Part shown: piece after piece, positions 24,575-34,365 of the stretch
How the letters are laid out: every line of letters starts with the position of its first letter
How positions within the stretch are numbered: the first letter of the stretch is position 1
DNA from: Bacillota bacterium
GTDB lineage: Bacteria; Bacillota; Clostridia; Lachnospirales; Lachnospiraceae
Direction of reading: 5' to 3'
DNA: 64,000 nt
NCBI GenBank assembly: GCA_023392535.1
Contig: JAEVYY010000012.1
Location: 1 to 64,000, forward strand
Position numbers and translations under genes: made by a program
Notes under the pieces: model-generated
What the model saw: only the letters and a program-made list of their open reading frames with translations
Database searches by the model: none
Told to the model about the DNA's origin: nothing

Positions 24575-25567
24575 ATGAAGAAAAATATAATTCTATGGAT
24601 TCTTATCGTGAGCATCATATATACACAACTATCAGGGTGTGCATCTGCAGAAAAGCAAGAGGAAAAAAAGATAACAATTGCAGTCAGTATGATTGGAGAG
24701 ACTCACAAGTGGCCGATCGGTGTACAGTATTATGCGGAAAAAGAAATAAAAGAGATAGCTGAAGAAAATGATTGGAATTATTTATACGTGGTTGGAGAAG
24801 ATTCTACAGAACAATCAAATCAAGTAATCGAGATGGTCAGACAGAAAGTGGATTGCATCATTATGCTTCCGATGGATGGAGCATCTTTAAAGACAGCGGC
24901 AATGGCAGTCCAGGATGCGAATATACCATTGGTGATCTTTGATCGTGAAATACCCGATTTTGCACCGACAGCTACAATTAAGGGTGATAATGTTGGAATT
25001 GGTGTCATGACAGCAGATATCTTCAATGGAATGTTTCCGGATGGTACTAAGGTTCTAGAAATAATGGGGGATACCTCAACAGTACCCCAACAACGAACGG
25101 ATGGTTTCGACCAAACAATTCATAACAATTTTACAAAAGAACAAGTCAGCTTTACTGGATGGAACAGAGAAAAAACGAAAGAGATATTTATGGAATGGGC
25201 GTCTAGCCATACGCAGGATGAAATCGATGAAGTTCAAGCTATTTTTACACATGACGATGAAATTGCGTTGGGAGTTCTGGATGCGCTGGATGAATACAAG
25301 AAGAACACGGAGAAGAGAGTCTCTTTTGATAATCTTAAAGTAATAGCGGGTTCCGCTGGGGATCAGGAAATGTACCGTAGGATTGAGACAGAACCGAACT
25401 ATACATTATTTTCTTTGACTTATTCGCCGGCTATGATCTGTAAAGCGATACGTATAGGTGAAAAAATTATTAAAGGAGAGGATTATAATGAAATGACTGT
25501 AATTTCAACAGTAGAGGTAAACAAGAAAAATGTAAAATCCTATCTCGATACCAGTGCGCCGTATTAA
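24575..25567 (+). CDS. Sugar-binding lipoprotein (PBP1 type), likely sensor partner of YesM/YesN
   Basis: 330 residues. Signal with lipobox LSGCA (Cys22), then the galactose/ribose-type periplasmic-binding fold: IAVSMIGETHKWPIGVQYYAEKEI, IIMLPMDGASL and IVIFDREIP-type strands, TIKGDNVGIGVMTAD, TVPQQRTDGF and FTHDDEIALGVLDAL. No permease genes adjoin it directly; instead a YesN-type regulator starts 17 bases later. Sugar-binding proteins placed like this serve as the outer sensor in three-component systems such as the xylose sensor of C. beijerinckii, so a sensing role is inferred. Confidence 0.88.
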   Translation: MKKNIILWILIVSIIYTQLSGCASAEKQEEKKITIAVSMIGETHKWPIGVQYYAEKEIKEIAEENDWNYLYVVGEDSTEQSNQVIEMVRQKVDCIIMLPMDGASLKTAAMAVQDANIPLVIFDREIPDFAPTATIKGDNVGIGVMTADIFNGMFPDGTKVLEIMGDTSTVPQQRTDGFDQTIHNNFTKEQVSFTGWNREKTKEIFMEWASSHTQDEIDEVQAIFTHDDEIALGVLDALDEYKKNTEKRVSFDNLKVIAGSAGDQEMYRRIETEPNYTLFSLTYSPAMICKAIRIGEKIIKGEDYNEMTVISTVEVNKKNVKSYLDTSAPY

Positions 25568-25584
25568 ATACCGGAGGATAAAAA

Positions 25585-27168
25585 ATGTACAAATTAGTTA
25601 TTGTTGACGATGAAAAAGCAATCAGAAAGGGTATTCGTGATTACATTGATTGGAAAAGTATGGGATTTGAGGTGGTGGAGTCTTTTGAAGATGGAAAAGA
25701 AACGATTCACTATTTGGAACAGAACTCTATTGATGTCATATTAACGGATATTGAAATGGCAGAAGTATCTGGGATAGAATTAGCCAAATATGTACACGAA
25801 AATAAATCCGAAGTCAAAGTGGTGATTATCAGCGGCTATAAAGAATTTGAATATGCCAGAAAAGCAGTGGAGTATGGTGTCGAACATTATCTGTTAAAAC
25901 CAATACGTATGGATGAAGTTAGTAAAGTTTTTTTGAAGATTAAGAATTTATTGGAGCAAGAACATAGTAAAAATAGTAATAAAAAAGATAACAATTTCGA
26001 AGAATTATTGCCAGAGCTCAGAGAACAGTTTTGGATCAGTTTAGTAGTTGGTGGATTATGTGAGGAAGAAAAAATACGCAAACGAATGAAAATGGTTAAG
26101 ATTGACTTAGACGAAACGCATCCTTTTGCAATTGTTGATGTGAAGCTCACAATGGATAATACGACCGGAAGTGAATATTATACGGGCGAAAATTATAGAA
26201 ATCTTGTACATAATATTTGTCATATAGAGGATGAAGACATTGTCAGTATTCCAATGATATTAAATGATGATGTGATCAAAGTGATAGTAACTACAAAAAG
26301 AGAAGAAGATTCGGATACTTTTAAAAATAAGCTGGAGGAACTGCTTTTGGAACAATGCAGGGGTGCTGAATCCTTATTAAAAATCAAGGTAAATACGAAG
26401 ATCGAAAAAGTGATGTCACATCTGATGGATATCAGAAATTATAATTGCATGGTCAGTGTCTCTTCGGAAGAATTTTCAGAATATGGCGGAGATCTTCTCC
26501 CGGAAGACCAGGAACGATTACTGCAGAAATATAAATTACTTATGGAAACAATCAATGATGGAGATTTGGATGGACTGGACAGTCTGGTTGATACTATTTT
26601 TTTGGAATTCAGAAATTTACCGTTGAAACGAGTCCAGCACTTGTGTGTGGATATGTTCGCAATGCTTTCTGCAAAGTTCATTCATATGGGTATTGATGTT
26701 TGGAAAAATATGAATGAAATGATAAATTATGAAAAATTATTAGTACTAGAAAAGAGAAGCCTGCTGAAAGCAGAGTGTAAAAATCTGTTATGTGAAGTCG
26801 TAAAGATTTTACAAAGCAAACAAAATATGACTTCAAAAAGAATAGTGGAAGAGTCAATCAAGTATTTGAAAATACATTATGCCGATGAAATCTCTCTAGA
26901 TCATGTAGCAGGCAGATTTTTCTTGAACCAAGCCTACTTTAGCCGTTTATTTAAGCAGTATACAGGTAATACATTTACGGATTATTTGATTGAATTACGA
27001 ATGGAGAAAGCAAAAGAAATCTTGGAACAAGGAAAATATAAAGTTTATGAAGTTAGTCAAATGGTGGGATATCATAGTGAAAAATACTTTTTTCGGATTT
27101 TCAAACAATATACCGGATGTTCACCGACGGAGTATGCAAGGAGAAGGGTGATAAATGAAAAAGGCTGA
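25585..27168 (+). CDS. YesN-type response regulator, AraC output domain
   Basis: 527 residues. Receiver domain 1-120 with the acidic pair DDE (8-10), phospho-acceptor Asp55 (VILTDIEM) and Lys in YLLKPIRM. A long middle region (about 140-410) follows, then two AraC/XylS helix-turn-helix units (about 425-525) with DEISLDHVAGRFFLNQAYFSRLFKQYTG and KVYEVSQMVGYHSEKYFFRIFKQYTG. Its product is likely to activate the sugar importer genes downstream. It overlaps the kinase gene by 14 bases. Confidence 0.93.
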   Translation: MYKLVIVDDEKAIRKGIRDYIDWKSMGFEVVESFEDGKETIHYLEQNSIDVILTDIEMAEVSGIELAKYVHENKSEVKVVIISGYKEFEYARKAVEYGVEHYLLKPIRMDEVSKVFLKIKNLLEQEHSKNSNKKDNNFEELLPELREQFWISLVVGGLCEEEKIRKRMKMVKIDLDETHPFAIVDVKLTMDNTTGSEYYTGENYRNLVHNICHIEDEDIVSIPMILNDDVIKVIVTTKREEDSDTFKNKLEELLLEQCRGAESLLKIKVNTKIEKVMSHLMDIRNYNCMVSVSSEEFSEYGGDLLPEDQERLLQKYKLLMETINDGDLDGLDSLVDTIFLEFRNLPLKRVQHLCVDMFAMLSAKFIHMGIDVWKNMNEMINYEKLLVLEKRSLLKAECKNLLCEVVKILQSKQNMTSKRIVEESIKYLKIHYADEISLDHVAGRFFLNQAYFSRLFKQYTGNTFTDYLIELRMEKAKEILEQGKYKVYEVSQMVGYHSEKYFFRIFKQYTGCSPTEYARRRVINEKG

Positions 27169-28975
27169 AAAGCTTAATAGAAAGGGAAAAACAAAATATT
27201 ATAAAATAGTGGGATATTTGAAAGATTATCGATTTAATAGTATTTTAGTTAGAAGCTTTATTATTATATTGCTTTTTTTAGCGTGTAGTTTTTCTGTTAT
27301 CATGTTTACCGTTTCTAATAAAATGAACCGCATTATGACGGAAGAAATAGGGAATATGAGTGAAAATTCATTAATTAAGACCAGGGATCGTATCGATGTC
27401 GTGATGGAAGAGGTCGCCAGAATATCTGGTAAACTTTCCTTGAATGAAGATATCCGACAGTTTATGCTTCCTGATACCGAAGAATTATTCGGGACAAATC
27501 AAACTCATATTACAAAAGAACGGATTGAACAGTATGCAGGCGTATTTGATTATATCGATTCTATCTATGTATACTCTAATAAAAATAAATTTATTGTTAC
27601 AAATGAAGGTGGAGGAGAGATTAAAGATTTTGAAGATATCACTTGGATGAAGAATCTAACAGAAAGAGAATATGAGCCTAGTAGAATCATCAGTAGATTG
27701 AAAAACGGAAGTTATCCCAATCTAATAAGTTATATGCAACCGATACGATTAACGCAAATGCAGTTCCTGGGAGGGATTATCGTTAATGTAGATGTCGATA
27801 AATTGGAAGAATTAATCGTCTCCAATATTCGGGATCTAGATGAAACATTGATTATTCTAGATAATCGTAACAATATAATTTTTAGTACGAATCAATCTTA
27901 CCTGCGCAAAAAGATAGATAAAATAGAGTTCTATAAGGAGTTGGACTATAACCATATGGATGGTTATAGCATAGTAAATGACGGGACCGAAAATCAATTG
28001 GTCACAGTGACAACATCAGATCAATTTCAATGGAAATATATCTCTTGTGTAAAACTAAGTGCTTATGATGAGTATAGTAAAGGAATTTCTACTTTTTATA
28101 TCGTTCAGTTTTTGGCATGTATCATTTTATCTCTTGTCGCTGCAGTCGGTATATCGCTTTATTGCTATCAGCCGGTCAGTAATATATTAAACTTATTAAA
28201 GAATCCTGCAATCTATCGAGTTGATGAAACGATTCCAGGCTTGCGCCAGGATGAGGCACATGAAATAGCGGTCAATATTCTAAGAAATCTTTATTCGAAC
28301 CAACAGATGCAGGAAGAAATGAAGGAATATACCAATATTATTAATAAGGCACAATTAACAGCGTTGCAGGCACAGATCAGTCCACATTTTCTCTATAATA
28401 CGCTGGAAAATATCCGCTGGAAAGCTATGGATATTTGTAAAGGTGATAATGAAGTCTCACAAATTATACTTAATCTATCAGAGATGTTACGTACCAGTAT
28501 AGAAAGTGAGCAGCAGGTCATAACCATTGAAGAAGAAATACAAAATACGAAACCATACATAGAAATATTGCAGTTGCGATATGAAGATAAATTAAAGGTG
28601 ATATGGGAGGTAGATCCTTCTGTTCTATTATATCCTATTGTAAAAGTAAGTCTTCAGCCAATCATTGAAAATGCAGTGTATCATGGTATAAAACCACTTC
28701 GTACACAGGGAATTATCACAATCAGTGTATTGAAAGCTAAAGAGCGATTAATGATTAAAGTGGCAGACAATGGCGTAGGTATGTCCAAGGAAGAAGTGAC
28801 GCTTCTGAATGAAGATATGCATAGAAAATATATATTGAATGAAAATCATATAGGATTACGCAATGTTAACCAACGCTTGAAACTAATGATGGGGGATGAT
28901 GCTGGTCTTGAAATTTTTAGTAAGGAACATGTTGGAACAATAGTTACATTGATTCTGCCTGTAACAAGGTCATGA
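27155..28975 (+). CDS. YesM-type sensor histidine kinase
   Basis: 606 residues. The first membrane segment is at about 30-50, an extracellular dCache-like region follows (about 55-310), then a second membrane segment (about 313-335) and a HAMP-like linker. The His_kinase domain has QAQISPHFLYNTLENIRWKA (phospho-His near 410), and the HATPase domain has QPIIENAVYHGI, VADNGVGMS and GLRNVNQRL. Partner of the regulator at 25585. It may contact the binding lipoprotein at 24575. Confidence 0.93.
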   Translation: MKKAEKLNRKGKTKYYKIVGYLKDYRFNSILVRSFIIILLFLACSFSVIMFTVSNKMNRIMTEEIGNMSENSLIKTRDRIDVVMEEVARISGKLSLNEDIRQFMLPDTEELFGTNQTHITKERIEQYAGVFDYIDSIYVYSNKNKFIVTNEGGGEIKDFEDITWMKNLTEREYEPSRIISRLKNGSYPNLISYMQPIRLTQMQFLGGIIVNVDVDKLEELIVSNIRDLDETLIILDNRNNIIFSTNQSYLRKKIDKIEFYKELDYNHMDGYSIVNDGTENQLVTVTTSDQFQWKYISCVKLSAYDEYSKGISTFYIVQFLACIILSLVAAVGISLYCYQPVSNILNLLKNPAIYRVDETIPGLRQDEAHEIAVNILRNLYSNQQMQEEMKEYTNIINKAQLTALQAQISPHFLYNTLENIRWKAMDICKGDNEVSQIILNLSEMLRTSIESEQQVITIEEEIQNTKPYIEILQLRYEDKLKVIWEVDPSVLLYPIVKVSLQPIIENAVYHGIKPLRTQGIITISVLKAKERLMIKVADNGVGMSKEEVTLLNEDMHRKYILNENHIGLRNVNQRLKLMMGDDAGLEIFSKEHVGTIVTLILPVTRS

Positions 28976-28982
28976 GGTGACA

Positions 28983-30515
28983 ATGAGACAAATAAAGAAA
29001 ATAGCATTCATTATTTTAATAGCATTACTTACTCTAAATTCTTCCGCATGTACTGCCAAAGTTAATAAAAATGAAATGATATCACGAGAAGAAAAAGTTG
29101 TGATAAAGTGGATGCTTTACGGGGAAAAGGCTAAAAGTTCGGACACTATCATTGCACAATTTAATGGTATGTTGCAAGAGTACTACCCAGATACCACGAT
29201 AGAATTTGAATTTGTACCAAAGGAACAATATAGAGCAAAATGGGACATGAAAATGGCCACTGATGAGCCAGTTGATATGGTTTGGATCGGAAATGATTTG
29301 TTTAATTACTCAGATGAAGTGAAAAAAGGTTCTTTTATTGCATTGGATTATCTCTTAAATACCTATGGAACCAATTTATTGAATATGATCCCAGATAACT
29401 TATGGAGCAAACAACAACGCGATAATAAAACGTATAGCGTTCCCTTATTAGGAGAACTTTATCGAAAGGATTATGCACTTGTGACGGCAAAATCTGATTT
29501 AGCTGCTTATGGTGATGAACTGGAAATAGCTACGATAAATCAACGGTCACTTTATACAGATGCTTCTTGCTTTGATCCTATAGAGACCTATTTATACAAC
29601 ATGAAAGCAGCTCAGAAAATCGGCACTGGAATTTCTTGTGAGACTTTTTTTGAGATAGCCAATAAAGGTTATGAGGGAATCTACGGTCCGGATTCCCCTT
29701 TTGTAATTCGTATCTTTGATAATCAACTTAAGGTTTATAATAAATATGAACTGAACTCTTTTTACGATTTTTTTGACAGAATGCATAAATGGTACCAGAA
29801 AGGTTATATCAGACAGGATATTACAGAAGTACTAGATCCTCAAAATGATAATGGACCCAGAAATGGGAATGTTGTATTTTTAGATGAATATGGAGAAAAT
29901 GGTGTCGTACTAGACAAAATAACAACAGACTATGAGGCAGTTAGAATTCCGTTGCAAAAGTATAAATACATTTCGTATGACTCCTGCAGAAATGCAGTTG
30001 CAATCCCAAGAACATCGACAAATCCTGCAAGAGCTATGGAAATCATTAACCTATTGAACTTAGAAGAAGGTGCGAAGATGTGCAGACTTCTATGTAATGG
30101 GACGGAAGGCAGACATTATATCAACAGAAGTGATAATTTAATAGACTGGGTAACGGGAGATGATGGAAAGCCGATCTACAAAGTATCTCCTTATGCAGTT
30201 AGCAATGTTTTTTTTAATTTAGAGAATTCAAGGGGGGAATTTGAACAATTAAAAAAATATAATGAGAATGCTCTGGTATCCCCATTAGAAGGATTTGAAC
30301 TGGATACACGAATGATTGTATTGGAGATGGCCAAAATCGATCTGATAGTTAACGAATATATTAGTGAATTAAAAAACGGAACCACAGAGGATTGGGAGAA
30401 TGTATATGACACCATGATTGAAAAAATGAAGATTTCAGGTTCCGACAAAGTAATAACTGAGATGCAAAGACAAATAGATGAATTTCAAAAATCAAAAGAT
30501 ACGTTTCATAAATAA
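28983..30515 (+). CDS. Extracellular solute-binding lipoprotein (family 1), orphan
   Basis: About 510 residues. Hydrophobic signal ending in a lipobox-like SSAC, then a family 1 (maltose-type) binding-protein fold with VDMVWIGNDLFNY, YSVPLLGELYRKDYALV and AVAIPRTSTNPARAMEIINLL. It resembles the LipO-like proteins that accompany large-oligosaccharide importers, yet no CUT1 permease genes are in the locus. ATG 28983 follows a GAGGTGA site; the in-frame GTG at 28977 is inside that site. It directly follows the YesM gene, so it may act in sensing or with a distant importer energised by MsmK. Confidence 0.8.
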   Translation: MRQIKKIAFIILIALLTLNSSACTAKVNKNEMISREEKVVIKWMLYGEKAKSSDTIIAQFNGMLQEYYPDTTIEFEFVPKEQYRAKWDMKMATDEPVDMVWIGNDLFNYSDEVKKGSFIALDYLLNTYGTNLLNMIPDNLWSKQQRDNKTYSVPLLGELYRKDYALVTAKSDLAAYGDELEIATINQRSLYTDASCFDPIETYLYNMKAAQKIGTGISCETFFEIANKGYEGIYGPDSPFVIRIFDNQLKVYNKYELNSFYDFFDRMHKWYQKGYIRQDITEVLDPQNDNGPRNGNVVFLDEYGENGVVLDKITTDYEAVRIPLQKYKYISYDSCRNAVAIPRTSTNPARAMEIINLLNLEEGAKMCRLLCNGTEGRHYINRSDNLIDWVTGDDGKPIYKVSPYAVSNVFFNLENSRGEFEQLKKYNENALVSPLEGFELDTRMIVLEMAKIDLIVNEYISELKNGTTEDWENVYDTMIEKMKISGSDKVITEMQRQIDEFQKSKDTFHK

Positions 30516-30639
30516 AGATACCAAATAAATAGAAGAGAGACTGTTAAAAGATTCTTTTATCAATATCTGACACTCCCGTGGAGATTTTTTTTTGCTAGAC
30601 TTAACTTATAAGTGAAACAAAAAAATTGGGAGGAACGAG

Positions 30640-31776
30640 ATGAAGAAGAAAATTTTAGCAGTTTTTTTAACTGCCACCATTACCGCCACCTGCATTATGG
30701 GTTGTGGCTCAAGAAACACAGAAACAAATAGTGATTCAGCATCAACATCTAGTGAAACAGCAAACGAGGCATCAAATGAGACAAAAGCAAAAGGAAATAC
30801 AAAGGAAATCGCAGTTATGGTACCAAGTGCTGATCATGGCTGGACAGGGGCAGTATTGACGTATGCACAGGAAGAAGCAGAGAAATTAAATGCGGATAGC
30901 ACGGTAAATGAAACATACTCCATAAAAGTATATGCCGCTACCGATGTAGAAAATCAAATACAACAGACAGATGATTTATTATCTAATACAGATAAGTTAG
31001 CAGGTATCGTGATACTTCCTTACGATAATGGTCTTCAGGCAACGTTAGAAAAAATTGCAAAAGCAGAAATACCATTTGTGCAATTTGACCGTGTTATTAA
31101 TAGTGAAATTATTGATGCGGCAGTTGTTGCTAATGTAAAAGGAGATAATGAAGGAATTGGTTATGAAACGGCAAAGAGATTCATAGAAAAAGGACTGACA
31201 AAAAACGATTATGTTTATGAAATGATTGGTGATAATTCTTCGGTACCAGAGTTACGATCAAACGGATTTCGTGCATATTTAAGAGAACAAGGATGGACAG
31301 ATGCAGAAATTGAAGCAGTTGTAGTAAAATCTGCGGCTACCGGATGGAGTCGTGACACGGGAAAAGAACTTTTTGAATCGTGGTTTTCCAGTTCGCAATG
31401 TGATCCAGGCAAAAACAACTGGATTTTTACACATGATGATGAGATTGCTATGGGAGTTTTAGAGTCTCTAAATGGTTCCGCACTAGATGAAGGAAAGAAA
31501 AAAGAATTCTTAAATACTTTTCACGGACTTGCCTCTTCTTCTGGATTAGCAGAAATTTATGCAGTGTTGGGAAATACGCATAAAACAATAAAGCTGCCGG
31601 AAACATTCGATATGTGTTCTGTCACATATGATCCAGCTATGATTCAGGAAGCGACACAGGTCATGGTGGATTATCTAAATGGGGAAAATAATATTGAGCA
31701 GAATTATATCATTCCAGTCAGCGTAGTAGATTCTTCCAATGTATCAGAATTTAAACCTTTTGGTACCTATGAATAA
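30640..31776 (+). CDS. Sugar ABC transporter substrate-binding lipoprotein (Mgl/Rbs type)
   Basis: 378 residues. The lipobox IMGCG puts the lipidated Cys at about 22, followed by a Ser/Thr/Glu linker and a PBP1 fold with IAVMVPSADHGWTGAVLTYAQEEA, IVILPYDNG, NVKGDNEGIGYETAKRF and IFTHDDEIAMGVLESL. The latter motifs are close to those of galactose/glucose-binding proteins and to the protein at 24575. It is the receptor of the importer formed with 31847 and 33356. GGGAGG precedes the ATG. Confidence 0.92.
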   Translation: MKKKILAVFLTATITATCIMGCGSRNTETNSDSASTSSETANEASNETKAKGNTKEIAVMVPSADHGWTGAVLTYAQEEAEKLNADSTVNETYSIKVYAATDVENQIQQTDDLLSNTDKLAGIVILPYDNGLQATLEKIAKAEIPFVQFDRVINSEIIDAAVVANVKGDNEGIGYETAKRFIEKGLTKNDYVYEMIGDNSSVPELRSNGFRAYLREQGWTDAEIEAVVVKSAATGWSRDTGKELFESWFSSSQCDPGKNNWIFTHDDEIAMGVLESLNGSALDEGKKKEFLNTFHGLASSSGLAEIYAVLGNTHKTIKLPETFDMCSVTYDPAMIQEATQVMVDYLNGENNIEQNYIIPVSVVDSSNVSEFKPFGTYE

Positions 31777-31790
31777 TTGAATAGTGCATC

Positions 31791-31826
31791 AAACGTTTTG
31801 CAGTTCGTAAGAAATGCAAGACGTTT
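31791..31826 (+). terminator. Intercistronic hairpin between binding protein and ATPase genes
   Basis: AAACGTTTTGCA (31791-31802) and TGCAAGACGTTT (31815-31826) pair over 12 positions with one G-T. Only a few T follow. Hairpins here commonly give a partial stop or protect the binding-protein mRNA, so that protein is made in excess. Confidence 0.65.
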
Positions 31827-31846
31827 GTTTCATGGAGAGGAGAATC

Positions 31847-33337
31847 ATGAAACTGTTAGAGATGAAGAAGATATCGAAATCCTTTTTTGGGGTTTCAGTA
31901 TTAGAGAATGTAGATCTTACTATTGAAAAGGGCGAGGTACATGCACTTTTAGGTGAAAATGGTGCTGGAAAATCAACCCTTATGAATATTTTAGCAGGTG
32001 TATATACAAGAAGTAGTGGGACCGTGGTTCTAGATGGACAGAAGATAGAAAATGCGACCGTTAAGGAAACAGAAAAAGCAGGAATTGCATTTGTACATCA
32101 AGAATTAAATGTATTTAACGATTTATTAGTCTATGAGAATTTATTTCTTGGCTCTGAATTACAAAATAAGTTCGGAAAATTAAAAAAGAAAGAAATGATC
32201 GCAGAAACAGAAAGATTGATGAAGAATCTGGGAGTTGAAATAGACCCTTTGATTCTTGCAGGAGAATTGGATACCAGTAAAAAACAATTATTAGAAGTTG
32301 CCAAAACCATCTATGCAGATGCAAAATTATTTATATTAGATGAACCCACGACTGCATTGAATCAAGATGAAATTACCAGGTTATTTACCATTATCAATCG
32401 ATTAAAAAAAGAAGGAAAGAGCTTTATTTTTATTTCCCATAAAATGCCGGAAATATTTAATATAGCTGATAAATATACCATACTACGAAATGGAAAATTT
32501 ATTAGTTGTGGCAATATAAAAGATATAACACCAGAAGAAGTAACGCGCTTTATGGTAGGTGAAAATGATTCAAATAGAAATATGTATGAGGAAAGAAAAT
32601 TAGGAAATGTAGTTTTAGAACTTAAAAATTATACTGGGAATGGTTTTCATGACGTGAGTTTAAAACTTCACAAAGGAGAAATTATGGGCTTTACCGGGCT
32701 ACAGGGTGCGGGGTGTTCCGAATTATTGCAGACAATCTTTGGAGCACTTAAAACGGAGAGTGGCCAGATATATATAAATGGTAAAGAAGTGCAAAAGAAT
32801 AGTATTAAGGAAGCTATGAAACAAAAAGTTGCAATGATCTCTGCCAACAGAAAAGAAAATTCTGTCGTCAAGGATATGACAATTCTAGAAAATATGTATC
32901 TGTCAGAACATAGTATCCACAAAAAAAATCAACATATCTGCAAGAAAAAAGAAGTAGCTAAAATGGATGAACTTAAGAAAGCACTTAATATGAAAGTAAA
33001 TAGTTATGAAGACTTCATTACAAGTCTCTCTGGAGGTAATCAGCAAAAAGTGATCTTAGCCAGATGGTTAAATACCAAAGCAGATATTATACTTATGGAT
33101 AATCCAACGCAGGGGATCGACGTAGGTGCAAAAGGAGAAATTTACAAGCTGATATTGAAATTATCAAAAGAAGGAAAAAGTATCATAGTAAATACGCTCG
33201 AAATACCTGAAATACAGAAAATTGCTGATAACTGCGTTGTCTTCTATCACGGGCAGATACAGACTGTTTTGAGAAGAAATGAGATTGATGAAGAACAGGT
33301 AATGCGTTATGCAACAAAGGCAGATTTTGGAAGGTAG
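31847..33337 (+). CDS. Sugar ABC transporter ATPase (MglA/RbsA type, two ATPase domains)
   Basis: About 496 residues with two fused ATPase domains. The first has Walker A GENGAGKST and Walker B LFILDEPTTAL. The second starts near 245 and has the altered Walker A FTGLQGAGCSE typical of the family, the signature SGGNQQK and Walker B IILMDNPTQGIDVGAKGEIYK. In the first half the signature is the weak form DTSKKQ, also typical. ATG 31847 has GGAGAGGAG upstream. The more upstream Met codons lie within the hairpin region. Confidence 0.93.
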   Translation: MKLLEMKKISKSFFGVSVLENVDLTIEKGEVHALLGENGAGKSTLMNILAGVYTRSSGTVVLDGQKIENATVKETEKAGIAFVHQELNVFNDLLVYENLFLGSELQNKFGKLKKKEMIAETERLMKNLGVEIDPLILAGELDTSKKQLLEVAKTIYADAKLFILDEPTTALNQDEITRLFTIINRLKKEGKSFIFISHKMPEIFNIADKYTILRNGKFISCGNIKDITPEEVTRFMVGENDSNRNMYEERKLGNVVLELKNYTGNGFHDVSLKLHKGEIMGFTGLQGAGCSELLQTIFGALKTESGQIYINGKEVQKNSIKEAMKQKVAMISANRKENSVVKDMTILENMYLSEHSIHKKNQHICKKKEVAKMDELKKALNMKVNSYEDFITSLSGGNQQKVILARWLNTKADIILMDNPTQGIDVGAKGEIYKLILKLSKEGKSIIVNTLEIPEIQKIADNCVVFYHGQIQTVLRRNEIDEEQVMRYATKADFGR

Positions 33338-33355
33338 AAAGGCGTGAGGTGGAAG

Positions 33356-34339
33356 ATGAACAGGACAAAAAAGGATCTTGCAATAAAGAATTTATGGCAT
33401 AATTACAATTTTATTATTATATTTTTTATGATATTTTTTTCTTTTCTATTGATAAATGGAAATTCTACTTCATGGACAAGTATTACCAATATTTTACTAC
33501 ATAGTTCAATTTTAGGGACTATAGCATTGGGAATGGGACTTGTAATACTCACCGGTGACTTTGATCTTTCGGTAGGTTCCTCTTTTGTACTTATTGGTGG
33601 TATTACAATTTTGGCTTACAATAAAGTGGGAAGTATTATTATTACATTAAGTGTAGCAATTTTGTTAGGAGGAATATTTGGACTAATAAATGGAATATTA
33701 GTAGGGAAATTTAAGATGCCTTCTTTTATTGTTACGTTAGCAACTATGTTGATTTATCGTTCCTTATCGCAGTATATGATGAATGAAATGGGTGAGACAC
33801 GCTATCGCATAGATGCTTCAAAAAGTAGTTATAACACTCTTTTTAATTTTGGAAACGGAACCATTATCACGATACCGAATGTATCTCTTGTATTTTTGGT
33901 GATTGCATTCATTTTAATTTATATTACAACAAGTACGAAATACGGCAAAAGCATTTATGCTCTTGGAAGTAATGAACAGGCTGCAAAATTAGCAGGTATC
34001 AATAATATTGCAATAAAGATCAACATGTTCGTTTCCTGTGGCATTTTAGTTGGTCTTGCATCTTTCTTGAAAATCGCAAAAGATACATCCTTTGATCCTG
34101 CGACGTCGGGACAGAGTTTTGAGCTATATGCGATATCGGCAGTTGTAATTGGAGGATTATCATTAGCTGGAGGAAAAGGTAAAATGATCGGTATCATTTT
34201 TGGAACCATGTCATTTACTTTAATAGACAAGATTATCACCGCACTGGGAATGAATGCACTATTGAATGATACGGTAAAGGGAGCTATTTTACTAATTGCA
34301 GTCGGCTTACAAATGATTAGAAAGAAAAATAAATTATAA
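33356..34339 (+). CDS. Sugar ABC transporter permease (MglC/RbsC type)
   Basis: About 327 residues with 8-10 hydrophobic segments. The family signatures are GMGLVILTGDFDLSVGSSFVLIGG, GLINGILVGKFKMPSFIVTLATM and VIGGLSLAGGKGKMIGIIFGTM. The ATG at 33356 has GAGG six bases away; GTG 33344 upstream is inside the ribosome site area. Together with 30640 and 31847 it completes the importer. Confidence 0.93.
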   Translation: MNRTKKDLAIKNLWHNYNFIIIFFMIFFSFLLINGNSTSWTSITNILLHSSILGTIALGMGLVILTGDFDLSVGSSFVLIGGITILAYNKVGSIIITLSVAILLGGIFGLINGILVGKFKMPSFIVTLATMLIYRSLSQYMMNEMGETRYRIDASKSSYNTLFNFGNGTIITIPNVSLVFLVIAFILIYITTSTKYGKSIYALGSNEQAAKLAGINNIAIKINMFVSCGILVGLASFLKIAKDTSFDPATSGQSFELYAISAVVIGGLSLAGGKGKMIGIIFGTMSFTLIDKIITALGMNALLNDTVKGAILLIAVGLQMIRKKNKL

Positions 34340-34365
34340 TAAATTATTAAGTAAGGAGGATTTTG

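Noticed and set aside
30573..30593. CTCC/GGAG hairpin with a long T run before the sugar-binding protein gene
   Set aside because: Only a four-pair stem; it may be a weak terminator of the preceding gene but is not supported enough to list.
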